Origin: Coffea arabica
Taxonomy: Eukaryota > Streptophyta > Magnoliopsida > Gentianales > Rubiaceae
Assembly: GCF_036785885.1 (NCBI RefSeq)
Contig: NC_092323.1
Span: 13,834,501 to 13,898,500, forward strand
Direction of reading: 5' to 3'
Length of the DNA: 64,000 nucleotides
Shown here in pieces: positions 1-13,510 of the stretch. The position numbers were made by a program, and so were the translations under genes. Each line of letters begins with the position of its first letter. Within the stretch, counting starts at the first letter, position 1. The notes beneath the pieces are model-generated. The model was not told where the DNA came from and ran no database searches. It saw only the letters and a list, made by a program, of their open reading frames with translations.

Positions 1-48
1 AGTTAGCAGTCCTTTGTAATCTTACAAAACACTGAAGAAGACCGGCTA

Positions 49-1724
<1,676 letters not shown>

Positions 1725-2026
1725 CTTTAATTACAACAAATAAACAAATGTCAGACAAACCACGCTAGAATTTCAACAACACTCGTGAGGCAGAGGGAGA
1801 CAGAGCAAGAAAGGCGAAGGAAATAATTGAGCTGAGAAGAAGAAATGGGGAAACAAAAAAAAACCCACAATTTCAGGACTCCAGAAAGGAGTCCTTTTAA
1901 CTGATTTTTCTTCAAATTTTCCTCTCAATCTCTCCCTGCCTTCAACTGAACTCCTAGAACACCGCTCTCTCACTCTCAAGTGTGTGTTGTGTGTGTAATC
2001 TCTGCGCTTGGCTTCCCAAGGGGCTG

Positions 2027-2144
2027 CATATATAGCCCAAGTGGCTCACTTGGAGGGACACGTGGTGGGAGGTGACTGGTTTTGGCCCCACGTTTTGCAA
2101 TCATAATTGGCTGCTCGTACTATTTAGTGAAGCTTAGCCATGCA
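2027..2144 (-). promoter_or_regulatory. MIPS promoter: TATA box, ABRE/G-box and RY motif
   Basis: Upstream of the MIPS start, reading on the minus strand, there is a TATA box GCTATATATG (2036-2027), a G-box CACGTG in ABRE context CACGTGTC (2064-2057), and a CATGCA RY core at 2139-2144. An inverted CCAAT (ATTGG, 2106-2110) lies between them. The TATA box sits about 300 bp before the ATG, leaving a CT-rich leader of roughly 275 bp. ABRE plus RY is the usual pairing in seed-maturation and ABA-responsive promoters, and MIPS feeds phytate deposition in seeds; the link to regulation here is inference. Confidence 0.6.
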
Positions 2145-2783
2145 AAATTTTGTATGAAAAGTGAAAACTAAACGAGAAGCCCGTGTTTCTTTCTGTTGCT
2201 GTTAGTGTGTGACTGTGTGAAGAATGGATACGTAAATGATATTTGTTGGAGGTGGGAAAATTGGGGAGAATTCAGAAATTGACAGTAGTGGCTAGCCGGT
2301 GGACACCAGTCGGGGGCGGGCGTCTAAGCCAAATTGAATCCTCATTCTTCTTTGGATGACTTTGTAGATGAAGGGTGGAATTTGAGAAGTAGCAAAGTAG
2401 AAGGTGAAAATATAATTCAAGATCTCTAATTCTTGACCTTTCATCTTGGCAATTGAAAAAAAAAACATTATCTGTGTTCGTGTAACTTATTTCATACTTT
2501 TAGGACCAAATATGAAAAAAAAAAATACCTTAGTTAATGCTTTAGAAGCTTATAAAAGCAGCTCATATCAAGCATTATATTATCTTACTATTATTTCAAA
2601 TTTAAGCATCACATAGTTTGGTATATCAATGCATAATACATATGAGAAGACAAGCAAAAAAGAATCAAGGATTTCAATTCTCAATTGCTCCAACCAGTTC
2701 AAGGCCAAGAATGGCCCAAAATTTTTAATTTTTAATTTTTTTTTAGAAAAGTGTGATGGTCCGTTCAAGGTATTAACACTTAA

Positions 2784-3043
2784 GGTGCGTTTGATAAAAC
2801 TGAAATTTGAATCCATTAAGTTAGTAAATTGTTAAATATTAAATCTAATACATTTAAGTACATATATATCAAGCAGTGATAAGTGAATAGTTTATTGCTT
2901 AATTTTGAGAGCAAATTTTGTCTAAGAAATTCAATTTCACTTAATTAATTTAAATGTTCAATTTTTGGTTATCAAGCGATTTGAATATGTTAAGATCTGA
3001 TTCCATTAAATTTAAGTGTTGAATTGGATTATCAAACAGGGCT
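2784..3043. mobile_element. MITE, hAT-like terminal repeats
   Basis: About 260 bp bounded by GGTGCGTTTGATAA on the left and, on the opposite strand, GCCCTGTTTGATAA on the right. The following bases are also inverted copies (CCATTAAGTTAG against CATTAAATTTAAG-type sequence). The interior is AT-rich and non-coding. Termini of this form are common in plant hAT-type MITEs; no exact 8-bp target duplication is visible, so the superfamily is tentative. Confidence 0.6.
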
Positions 3044-4189
3044 TAGTTGCAACATTCACCCTAAAATAATGTCCTAAATTCACATTTTATGCATTGTCTA
3101 CCTATACTTAAATGGCACAACCCGTAAGTTGGTTTATGGACTCTTCTATTTTGTGCTCTCGTCCTCTAAACAAAAGTCTAAAATAGAGAAGACGAAAATG
3201 GCAGCACACGGTAACATTTTCAAGATTATCACTCGAATCTTAATGCACTTCCACAAAAAAAAAAAAAAGGAAAATTTATATTATTTTATTACGACTCGAA
3301 TCAACTTTTTGATAAGTCTAGTAATTAATCTTTAACCAATGAAATACTACTGTCAAATTAGACAAATAAATACGCCACAATCTTATTTAAATTGTTTTTA
3401 ATGTGGAATTAGCGAGCTCCACAATAGACCCCCGTAAAATTTCTCATACAAAACTCACCTTTAAATCTTAATCCTATCTTAACCAAATATCCCCCTCAGA
3501 ATTGATTGGGTTGAGCTTCAGCAGCCGAAGTCGTCGAGTTAGAGGACTAGTTTGAGAAGGAAGGGAGCGATGAAGAAGGCCTATGGGCAAACGCCACTGA
3601 ACCACTCGTGTGACGCGCGAGATGAGAGAGACAGGAGTACACGCGTGGCGCGAAGTTGTGAGGCTGATTTGGGGACTTCTGATTGGACAGTGGGTCCCAA
3701 ATGAGTTCCCTTGAGAACGCACTCGAAGCAATTGGGACGGCTTTGACGGCGACCGGTGAATCACTCTATCGTATCAACATCCATCCCTCCCAATGGGTAA
3801 AATCAGTTAGGGAAAGGGTTGTGGAGTAGAGTGGTGAGCCATACTTCCGGTGGGGTGGGGAAGGGGCCTCTCTTCCTCTCATGCAATTGCATAATTGATG
3901 GTCCAAACTTGGGTGAATTTGTAATTGTACATATGGATATATTGTGAGACACAAATTTTAATGAGTGAAAAATTCTACTTTGTCTTTGCTTTTTTTTTTT
4001 TTTAATGTATGTGAGGGGTCTTGCGTCAAAAACCTTTATTTACACTTTCTTCTCTCGTACCACCAAATCTATCCCTCCCTCCCTCCATGTTTTTGCTTGG
4101 TATTGCTTAACTGTGTGCATTTATAATGTTAATACTTATATTGTATGGTATGATGGACAATTGGTGATTGCAGAGTCCCTGAATCTAGA

Positions 4190-4683
4190 GTTGCAGATGA
4201 ATCGAACTCAATTGAATAGCTTGTAAACTTGTTCGGTCAAAATTTGAGCTCAAACTTACGTTGATTGAGTTCGACCTCAAGTTCAAGCCACTTGACGAGT
4301 TGAATTCGAGTCTAATATGTGAAGTTTGAAGACTCGTTGAATTTGATCAAGCACAGTCAAGCTTCACACACACACACATTTTAATTTTTTATTTGTTAAT
4401 ATGAATGTCTATTTTGTCCCCCATTTAACATTATATAAAATATAAATTCATCTTTCCAATTAGGCTCGATTTGCATGAGTTCGAGTTCGAATTCAAACTT
4501 GAGTAAAGTAAAACAAAATCGAACTTGAGTTCGAACTTGAGTAAGGCAAAACAAAATTGAACTCAAAATCGAACTTAATTTTCAAGAGTTCGAGGTCGAG
4601 TTCGAACCCATGTTTTTTTGAATTAGAATTAAACTTGAGTAGTGCACTACTCGAATCCGACTTAACTCGTTTGCCCCCTTGTC
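4190..4683. mobile_element. diverged hAT-like non-autonomous element rich in GAGTTCGA
   Basis: The stretch is built of repeated GAGTTCGA/TCGAACTC words, the usual subterminal repeats of a plant hAT family. The right end reads, on the minus strand, CAAGGGGGCAAACGAGTTAA. A perfect 16-bp palindrome GAGTAGTGCACTACTC lies at 4637-4652. The left boundary (about 4190) is guessed and no target duplication was found. It is similar in word content to the better preserved element at 13511-15159. Confidence 0.45.
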
Positions 4684-6377
4684 CGAATCTTCACTTGGTT
4701 CCAATTTCGATCCCCTCTTGCTTAATATCAACTAAACTACTTAAAAAGTTCAAATTTGAAAAAGAAAATGATAGTGTTTCTCAGACATGTGATATGAAAA
4801 AGGTGATTAAAAGCAAAATCTGTTGGATTGGAAGTAGGGTTAACTTTTATTTTTAGTGAAATTGCCAAATTGGCTATCTTGAGTTTTGATCAAGTATGCA
4901 CCACACAAACACCATCATACACTTGTGTAGAGTATAAACAACCAGATACGGTAGTATGTTTCGTTTCATCTTAAAAAGGAAGAAGATTCGAATCCTTGAC
5001 TCTTTGAGGTGCTAAACCAATTTAATAAGTTCGGACCGGGAAAATTGAAATATTAGGTTTGTTTGGATAAATGATTATTTGCAAAATAAATTTAGATTTG
5101 TGTCATAAATATATTTTTAAATTATCATTTATCTTTCAAATGAGCCTTTTGCCACAAAAAATATTACCGAATAATTTTATAACTTTTTTTTTTTTCCAAA
5201 TAACCTACTAACCAATCACAATGATTCTTGGACTGCACCCTTTTTTTTTTCGCTTGCTTCAAGTGTCTTATTCCATTTTCCCCTCATCTCGAGCTCGATA
5301 ACTATCTTCCAAATGAGCCTTCATTTGTCTATATAATCACAATTGATCTTTACAAGCCACCCGATATTTTTATGACAATATAGACTGTGACTCTTATTTA
5401 CAAGTCACAAGATCAGTTTTAACTCATATATGAATGTCATACTATTATTTATCACTTAAGATCATACCCTTTGTCTCTAAAAACCATGCTTATTATTAGT
5501 TATTACTATCACCAGTTTATGTAATAAAAAGTAAACTTTTCGTGACTTACAGCAATCCAACAAGTTAGGAAAGCTTAAAATTTCTTGCAGCGTTAGAAAA
5601 AGAGTTCTTTGTAGACCTATAAACTAATTTTCTTTATACAAATATTTTCCATAACTTCTCGCTGTTGCCACAACGTAATTGTTTGATCAAGTTGAAGTTT
5701 GCTGAAATAGCTTTCTGGGCTACTTTTGCATCACTTTCATTAGTCAAAGATTCGAAGTAAAAAAGGAAGGAAATGTTCGGTTTGCACGATGATCATTAAC
5801 AAATTGATCAGTATTCTACGAATATATGTGAGTATGACATAGATATGGTGCCATCAATATTAAATTTTGGTAAGCAATGGTCCTAGGAGTGCCTTTGGAA
5901 AATTGACCCCAAGGCCAAAATTTCTGAATACAGCCATCAATCATCATCTGAAATTCTCGTGAATTAATTTTAATTTCCAGAACAAGTTAGGAGTAAATGT
6001 GAGAAAAAGTTTCAGATACAGCTGGATGTCACATTTGGTTATTGAATTTAACCTACTTTGTTTTTTGTTTTTTGTTTTTTTTTTGGGGTAATGGGGTATA
6101 CCGTATATGTATGTGGGGTATCAGTATGAGTTGAATTGCTCCGGGGCTTTTCTTTCCAAAATGTCACTCGTGCAACTTCAGTGATATGAGTTTTGTCATA
6201 AATAGATCTTAAGCACAATTAATGTGGTTTCCAGTAAGCTGTACTACTAAAATTTCTAATTTAGATGCTTTTCTTATGCAATTAAGTAATTTGAATCTAA
6301 TGCAAGTCACTGTAATTTCTGGCTTAACTATTTCTTTTTTTTTTTAAAGAGAAATAATATGTACTTTGAAGTCTATA

Positions 6378-6528
6378 GAATTTATTTCCTACACTGACAG
6401 TGTATATATTGTCAGCATTGGATGAACAATAATTATACAAAATTTGAATTTAAAATTCAACTTTTACACATATGTTATAAATTAAACGATGATGGTGTAT
6501 ACACAATCAGTGTATATAAGATTTATTC
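6378..6528. mobile_element. 153-bp Mutator-type MITE family, copy A
   Basis: One of four related copies in the window (with 7576-7734, 9259-9411 and 21019-21171). The left arm holds TACACTGACAGTGTATATA, the right arm the inverted counterpart TCAGTGTATATAAGAT, and the centre a short palindrome around GAATTTAAAATTCAA. Non-coding. Boundaries are set by comparison with copy D, which has a 9-bp target duplication. Confidence 0.6.
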
Positions 6529-6580
6529 ATTATTTTAACCATCTGATTCCCTTCTTTAGATGCTCCAAAAATTATTGGTT

Positions 6581-6740
6581 TGTTTGGATTGGGCTTTATT
6601 TCCCCAAATTTATTTGCTTACATCATTATTACAATTTCCAATACACTTTTTTACCTTCTCAATTACCTTTTTATCTCATATACATCACATCACAAAAAGT
6701 ACTACAGTAAAAATATCTCTAATAATTCACAATCCAAATA
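6581..6740. mobile_element. MITE with TGTTTGGATTG ends
   Basis: About 160 bp AT-rich, non-coding, starting TGTTTGGATTG and ending with the inverted CAATCCAAATA. The interior 'CATATACATCACATCACAAAAA' type sequence recurs in the element starting at 54478, which supports a shared family. A related left end occurs near 5058. Target duplication not resolved. Confidence 0.5.
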
Positions 6741-7575
6741 GACCCATTATTATTATTATTATTATCCAAAGGACAAGGGTAAATTTGACAGGAATCTCCA
6801 ACCACCAACTCCATGTATGGTCCTGATGCAAACCCTTGGCATGAGCCATGAGTGGCTATCATATTTCCAAGTACATGAAAGGTCCCTCCCTACTCATGCA
6901 TGCATGTTAGCACATTTGGTCTCTGTAAAATTAATTGGGATGTGCAGGTATCCGTATATAAAAATTAATTTTTGCTTACCTAATGTAATTGCTTTCACTT
7001 TCTCTTTCACTTTCACGCATGGTGGACCATTAGAATCTCAAAAGGGCTGCTAAAGGGCAGACAAAAAACACGTATAAGTTTTCGGATTACATAAATGTAG
7101 ACACTCACTTCTCATTGGACAAAATGTTCAATTCTTGTGTTTGTTTTTATCTATCTTTTTTTTTTTTTCTTTTTCGCTTTGTTTCTTATCAAAAGCATGC
7201 CATATGATCGATCGGAGGCCAAATCTACTACTAACCCACAAGAGATCACTATCGTTTGAGTGGTTCTAAGGCATTATGAATGATACAAGTCATTTTGCGG
7301 CTGTAATTTTTTTTATACCCTTTCATTCTTTTATATACCTTTTTTATTTTCAATTGTTACACATAAAATTTCAACTCTGAATCCGACAATGAGGAAAAGC
7401 TGTAATCAAAGTATAAAAATAACCACAAAGCTTTCAACTATTTCTACTGTTTCTTAAACGTTTTTTTAATGCTATTGGTTTGGGGTTTTTGGGGTGGGGT
7501 TGGGGTTGGGGACTTGTATGCCTTTTTGGTCATAGGTAGAAGTTTTAATCACTTATTCGTCCTTAAAAAAAAAAC

Positions 7576-7734
7576 GGATAGATCTTTTATACACTGACAC
7601 TGACAGTGTATATATTAGTGGGTTTAGATATATGCTACATATACAAAATTTGATGTTTGAATTCAAATTCAAATGATGTGACATTCATCTAATTCCGTCA
7701 GTGTATATACTGACAGTGTAGGAAAGATTAATTC
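7576..7734. mobile_element. 153-bp Mutator-type MITE family, copy B
   Basis: The left arm has TACACTGACACTGACAGTG, with a small internal duplication of ACTGAC. The centre has the AAATTTGATGTTTGAATTC block, and the right arm has TCAGTGTATATACTGACAGTG. Ends align with GGATTAATCTT-like termini of copies C and D. Slightly longer than the other copies because of the duplicated word. Confidence 0.6.
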
Positions 7735-8702
7735 ATAAATCAAGATCTTTCAATTCAGATTTAATTATGCTAAATACACCAAAAAGCTTCATCCCTCCAC
7801 TCGAGTATTAATTCATCTTTTGTTTTTGTATTATAATGCAGAAGTAGTTCAAAAAATTGACTTTGAGCTTCAAAGGAAATATATGCAGTTCGAAATCAAA
7901 GGTTGTCAGCCGTTGTTGATTAGAATAGTTAAGCCGCAACAATTTTGAAGTACTTGAACGTTCTCATTACTTTAATTATATTATTCATTCTTTAGAGTTT
8001 CTAGATTTGCCCAGTGATGTTTATCTTATCATTATCTGGGTTGAGTTGAAGTCTACATGTCGATTCTGATAAGATTTGCTGTTTTTTGTCTGATTTACCT
8101 CATAATTTATTCATTTATTCTTTCTTAAATACATGGAGACTTGCACAGAGCCGTGAACACAAGAGTAATCAACAAGGTAATTGAAATTCTTTAATAACTT
8201 TTCGTTAATTTTGGCTAATGAATGTTCAGCCACACTCATTAATAGGGGTTGAAAATTTGAAGTGTTGGTTTTTTCCTTTGGAGAAAAGTGATATTAAGTC
8301 GAAATGTGACTAAAAATGAAGTGAAAATGCGTAGTTTGTTCAGATGGTAAATTGTGTGTGTTAGCCGGAGCCCTCCCGCAAAATCTTTTTTTTTTTTTGG
8401 GTTGTGGCGTTTGTAAGAGAATGAGCATAGCTTGTCTAATAGTTCTTTCAATCGTGAGGTAGGTTATAAGGGTAACTGTTAGGATTTCTTCTTCTTTTTT
8501 TTTTCTCCCCGTTTCGGGTAAAGGTTGAGTGCAAACTCGCGCGCGCACACACATATGTATAGTCTTGAGATATGCATAGTTTATTTCCAATCGACAAGAC
8601 GTTGGTTTAATAGTTAAGATTCAAATTGCAGGAGTTAGAAATTTTGAATTTAAATTTTCCTTCTTTTTCTTTGCTTCTTAAATCTAAGGGGTTAACAAAT
8701 AT

Positions 8703-8974
8703 GGATAGTGAACAAAGCCCTTTTTAGTAAAATCGTGGAAGAAAACAACCAAGATGCAAGAATTGGAACCACTGTGGAAGACATTATGAAGATGAGAGAA
8801 GATTTTAGTAAATGTTCCTTCTCTTTTGGGGGTAGAGAGGATAATTATGTCAGTCATGAGTGGACAAAATTTGCCTTAAATTTAGTCACTGAAATCCAGT
8901 GGAAGGACTCCTTTCCTGCTTGGTTAACTAGGTTAGCCAGGAGAGATATGGGGGCAGTTGCTCCAATTTTGTAA
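8703..8974 (+). pseudogene. LINE-derived RNase H (RVT_3) C-terminal remnant
   Basis: An open frame of about 88 residues, without an ATG at its apparent start, reads like the end of the RNase H domain of plant L1-type retrotransposons or RVT_3 proteins. It has ALFSKIVEE, then VEDIMKM, FSKCSFSFGGR, SHEWTKFAL (the usual R..N..AH.LAK.A position) and a final tryptophan/leucine-rich tail. The catalytic first part of the domain is absent. An A-rich stretch and a T run follow at about 9027-9064. Most likely a 5'-truncated LINE insertion; similarity is by eye. Confidence 0.5.
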
Positions 8975-9258
8975 CTGGTATTACTGTTTCCTCTTTGCAA
9001 TATAGTGCTATGTTATCGTCTTGGAAAAAAACAAAAAACAAAGCCCTTTTTTTTTTTTTTTTTCAAAATAAGTGAATTATTGAGTTGTTGAGAAGATATG
9101 ATTAAGTGAGGGGTTCCACAGCCTGCTCCCATTATACTAAGAAGCCCAGTCTCCTCGTGTGCTTTCTTTCCCAATGTGTTTCTATGCTTTTTAATCCTAC
9201 CCCACTAATTTTTACACTTTTGTTCCCTGTGTAACTGGAACAGTAGTAAAATTTAAAA

Positions 9259-9411
9259 GAGTAAATATAAAATACATTGCTAGTATATACACTGTTACTG
9301 TTTGATTCATTACATGTGTGTAAAAGTTGAATTTTAAATTCAAATTTTACATAATTGTCATTCATCCAATATTGAAAGTGTATATACTGTCAGTGTATAA
9401 AAGATTAATCC
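9259..9411. mobile_element. 153-bp Mutator-type MITE family, copy C
   Basis: Exactly the same length as copy D. Starts GAGTAAATATAAAATAC and ends with AAAAGATTAATCC. Centre GAATTTTAAATTCAAATTT is a near palindrome. Flanks AATTTAAAA and AACTTCAAA match at 7 of 9 positions, consistent with a decayed 9-bp target duplication. Confidence 0.7.
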
Positions 9412-11582
9412 AACTTCAAAACATGCGCAATTTCCTGATGTAATGATGTAATCAGCCTCAAATTTTGGTGTATATTGGGACCATGGAAAATAAAAACTGA
9501 AAATGACTTTGTTAGGAAATGAATGATGAAAAGCGAGTAAAAATTTCTACGAGAAAGTGCTAGGTATTGAACAAGGGGTTTGTCAAGTTGACCAGCTATT
9601 GTGGTACCAAGAAAGAACCCAAAAAAAAAAGATGCTTTGAGCCAAACTTTTTGAAAAAATAATTGATTGGAATCATGTGGATGTTTTGGACACTTTTCTT
9701 TTCCACTTTTTTGTCCTTTTTCTTCCTTTTCCCTTTCTCCAATTTCTTTTTCCTGAATGAATAGGCAGTAGAGTTGTGTAGGATGCTCTACTTAATGAAT
9801 GAATTGATGGCCAAGTCAATTCCATTGAATTGTTTTCTCCAATTTGGTGAATCACGAGCTTCCTTTTTCGTGCCAATGAAAACAAAGGTTGTTGTGAAGA
9901 ACGTTGGGGTGCCATCGATGCAGGCAAGCCAAAATTTTGGCATTCATGATTCCAGAAAGCCGCTGTTTATTTGCCTTATCTTTCTTTTGTGGAATCAGAG
10001 GGCTTGGTTTTTAATGTCCCTTTATTAGTTTCTATTTAGAGTTGAAAGAAGAATTATACTCATGCACCTATAAAAAAAAGGAAGTTGAAATGACCTAAGT
10101 CCGCCTGTGGATTGAGGCATCCAAAGAGAGCAAATTTTGTTAAAGCAAATTTTGCTAAAGAAATTGTAAAATTTTTTTTCACACGTGTCATGCATTCAAA
10201 TCTGATACATAATGAAACAATAATTATAGTGATGAAGAACATATTAATCCAACTATATATAGCTAAACAAATCTAAAAGGAATTTGAAAGTTTATACTGA
10301 ATCCTGAGTGCCTAGTGAAGATTTTAGTGAAATTTTATCATCCACTCATCAAAATATTATCGCAATAAACTTAAAATTGTGTACCCTTGAAGGTAAGTTG
10401 GTTAAATAATATTTATCTTTTTTTTTTTTATCAAAACAAAAAGCTTAAAATTGTATACATGAATGAAAAGCTTTATCCTTTCATTGCTTTAAAAATAAAT
10501 AAAAAATTTCTACTTTCGCTATTGTTGTATTTTCGTATATGATTTATTTTAGAGGTCGACACTTGGATATTGGAATACCATGCCGCCATTGACAAGGCTT
10601 CTACGTCTCGTGGCTTCGGAAAAGTAACATTTGGACTCATGGCGTCAACATGTCATCGTCAAAGCCCAAATACAAATTAAGAAGCTCATATAACAATGAA
10701 GCCCACTCAAATTAAAAAGGCATTATTCATTAATTTTTTTTTACACCCTTACTATTTTTACAGTAACAAAAAATAGTAACAAGCGTAGATTCCTGTCACA
10801 CAATTTGTACTCGAACACATGTATGTTTGGACAGGAGATTATGACAGTGCAGCGCTTTTTGTGGTGTGATATACGTGGGATAAAACAGGGAGGTAGAAAT
10901 TGTGTTTATGATATAGGTTAAATAATATTTTAAATTTTTTTTTTTTGCCAATTATGCTAATCGAACGGACCCAATATCTGATCTTTTGTCATCTGATTGT
11001 CATGTTGGGTGTCAAATTGTCGATACTTGGCCAATAATATTTGTAAAGTTTATTATTAGCATTTTTTTTGGGATTTTGTTCTAACATTCTAAGGGAATAC
11101 CTAGTTAAGAATTCATAAATGTGACTGGTCTAGGTCGGCACTTTAAAAAAAAAATTTGATTTAATTGTCATCCTAGCGTTTAACTGTCAGAGAACAAGAC
11201 TAAGAAATGAGATGATTAGGCTTAGGAAGCTCGTTATCTGTTTAAGGTTACGTGAAGGTGCCCAACAATAATTAGATGAAAGTTCACTCAAGACTGAGAA
11301 ATTTAGGTGAAAAATAAGAAATTTATGGACTTGTAACAACAAGTGCAACAATAACTCTAATTTACTCGCGATGGTGGTGCTGTATATGAGGCAGATTTTT
11401 GACGAACTATAAACATCAGTTGCAGTGATACTTTATGTTCAGCCATTATTTGCCTGGATGGTCACATTGTCAACTAATACCAAAACAATGTAGAAAACCA
11501 CGACCTTGTCGTGCACAAAAGTGTGGATCAAACCTCAACTAGTTACAAAGCAAAATGCAATAGGAAAAAGCTCATTTGTAAG

Positions 11583-12232
11583 TAGGGATGGCTGCAGGTA
11601 GGGTAAAACCTGATATCCGTGGGTGTTCGATTTGATGGTTAATTCAATTAGACAATCGATGAATAATCCATTAGAATTTGATATGGATGAAGGGTTATCG
11701 ATGGATAACTTGATAGGATTTGACAAGAGAATTATAAAAATTTGAAACCCAACATTTGATACTATATATATATATGTGTGTGTGTGTGTGCGCTTATTCT
11801 CTTTAATTTGTTTTTATCTTTAATTTGTTTTTTGTTAGAACACATGTTGTCTTGTAAATTGTTATTTGTCCTATTTTATGTATAACTCCTTGTTGAAAAG
11901 TATGAGATAGTTGTTTGAATTTTCTTTTGAAATACTGATAAATTTGCTTTCCATAAAATGTTAAATTTCTCTATAGCTTTACTCAAGTTTAAAATTTAAT
12001 GTAGCATGTTGATCTAACATGATATGCATTGATTTTAGCTTGATAAAAGTTAATTCCCATTTTTAAAACTATTCAGATTAGTGGGTACTTGATGGGTAAG
12101 CGAGAGACTTTGATAATAAGAGCTAAAACCTTTAGGATTATCTGATAAGATTTGATAAAAAATTTAGATATGTGAGTTAGGGTTTGATAAAAATCCCATT
12201 TTTTTAAAGTACCTAACACGTTGCCATCCGTA
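11583..12232. mobile_element. non-autonomous hAT-like element
   Basis: About 650 bp with ends TAGGGATGGC (left) and GCCATCCGTA (right, inverted), differing at one base. Internal words such as GGGTACTTGATGGGTA and repeated GATTTGATA are typical subterminal repeats. Flanking octamers TTTGTAAG and TTCTTAAA match at only 5 of 8 positions, so the target duplication is doubtful. No coding capacity is seen; the frame at 11535-11726 is incidental. Confidence 0.5.
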
Positions 12233-12988
12233 TTCTTAAACAACTTGGGATGAAGCAATAGGTCCTAATTTAACCATTCTACAAGTATAGGATTTGAATA
12301 CAATTAATAAGAGGTAACAATAGGTGGTCAGATTGTAATTGAAGTACTTTTTGTGATATACTATATGTGAGCTAAAAAAATTATTAAAATGTAAAAAATT
12401 GATTAAAAAATATATTTATGATGCAAGCCAATTACATTTTAAAAAAAAAATCCATATCCAAAGAGACCCAATCTGAGAAAAACCAAGAGACCCAACATAG
12501 ACAAAAGCCTTGTTAGTTGTAACCGTGAATCAACATGAATTGGGACAGAAAATCAAAATTGTTCTCTTCTAGTTTTGCTTTTTTATATTTGTTCAAGAAA
12601 TCTCTAGATCCAAGTTTTATGCATATCAAACTAGCGGAAATATGGTACAAAATTACGAAAACACTCCCAATACCCATGAAATCCATCCAAGGACACAAAA
12701 TATGTATTCATACCTTCAATCTATTGATAATATATATACACACACACATAAACACACGTATGGTTCTTTAATAAATGATGTCTTGCAAAAAGTTCCCATC
12801 GAAGCAGTTTCGTAAGGAACAAAATATTCTTCATTATAATCACTTGATAATAAATAGTTCACAATCCAATTATTGGCCGGACAATGCCAATGTTTGGGCT
12901 GATGGAAATTGTCAATTTGGTGGCTTTGGCTTTCGTCACAGCTTGACTCCCAAGAAAGAATAGAGAAAGAAAAGGAAGAAAATAGAAG

Positions 12989-13294
12989 GGGTAAACTATG
13001 TAGGAAACTTATAAATTATTTCAATTGTCAACTTTTGGACCCTAATTTATTTTGAGTCTCAAATTGTCCTTGAACAATAATAAGTTTCAAATATGGATCC
13101 TTTAGTCCATTTTAAGAGTTAGATCCATCAATTTTGTACTTAGATCTATCAGATTTAACCAAGAAGATAGATTGAGGGATCAAAATCTGAATTTTTTGTT
13201 ATTATTAAGAGGTCAATTTGAGACTTAAAACAGATAAGAGATCAAAAGTCAATAGTAATTGAAATAGTTTAGGAGCTCTTTCACTAGTCTACCC
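12989..13294. mobile_element. short Mutator-like foldback element
   Basis: About 306 bp that is largely one inverted repeat. Left arm GGGTAAACTATGTAGGAAAC and right arm (reverse strand) GGGTAGACTAGTGAAAGAGC continue into matched blocks around AATTATTTCAATTGTCAAC. The ends resemble other long-arm MULE-like elements here (28414-28933, 41995-48121). Target duplication not resolved because the right flank is an A run. Confidence 0.55.
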
Positions 13295-13510
13295 AAAAAA
13301 AAAAAAAAAAAACTTGGGTTGAAAGTCAGAGCAGAATATAATAAATTATCTGGAGATACTTATCACAGACCATAGTCAAATCTTATGTGAACTTATACCA
13401 TACAGGTACATGCATCTTTGCATGAATTCAAGTTTCACACTGGACTAAAGACAATTTGCTATAGATACGTCAAATCGTACACAAAAAATGGAACATTTGT
13501 CTGATGCAAG

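Larger units (their letters stand above)
2146..8702. other. intergenic, transposon remnants and AT-rich sequence, no gene seen
   Basis: No open frame here resembles a protein I know. The stretch holds small terminal-inverted-repeat elements listed separately (2784-3043, 4190-4683, 6378-6528, 6581-6740, 7576-7734) and a partial element starting with a 'TTTGTTTGGAT' end near 5058. A less AT-rich block at about 3480-3960 has longer open frames on both strands but no recognisable domain. Around 8590-8665 is a tract that could be a decayed tRNA-derived SINE (weak B-box-like TTTGAATTTAAAT), too degraded to call. Confidence 0.6.
8975..13510. other. intergenic, mostly unannotatable with several small elements
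   Basis: Contains MITE copy C (9259-9411), a hAT-like element (11583-12232) and a short foldback (12989-13294), listed separately. A TA/TG microsatellite sits at about 11763-11791. About 13420-13500 is homologous to sequence upstream of the intact DnaJ gene (near 17830-17900), so the duplicated DnaJ block begins here. No protein-coding gene is seen. Confidence 0.55.

Noticed and set aside
1773-1979. 68-residue minus-strand frame upstream of MIPS as an upstream ORF
   Set aside because: It has no ATG at its start (TTG) and coincides with the CT-rich MIPS leader; reading it as protein is not supported.
3474-3764. 96-residue frame in a less AT-rich block
   Set aside because: Both strands are open because of base composition; no protein-family resemblance.
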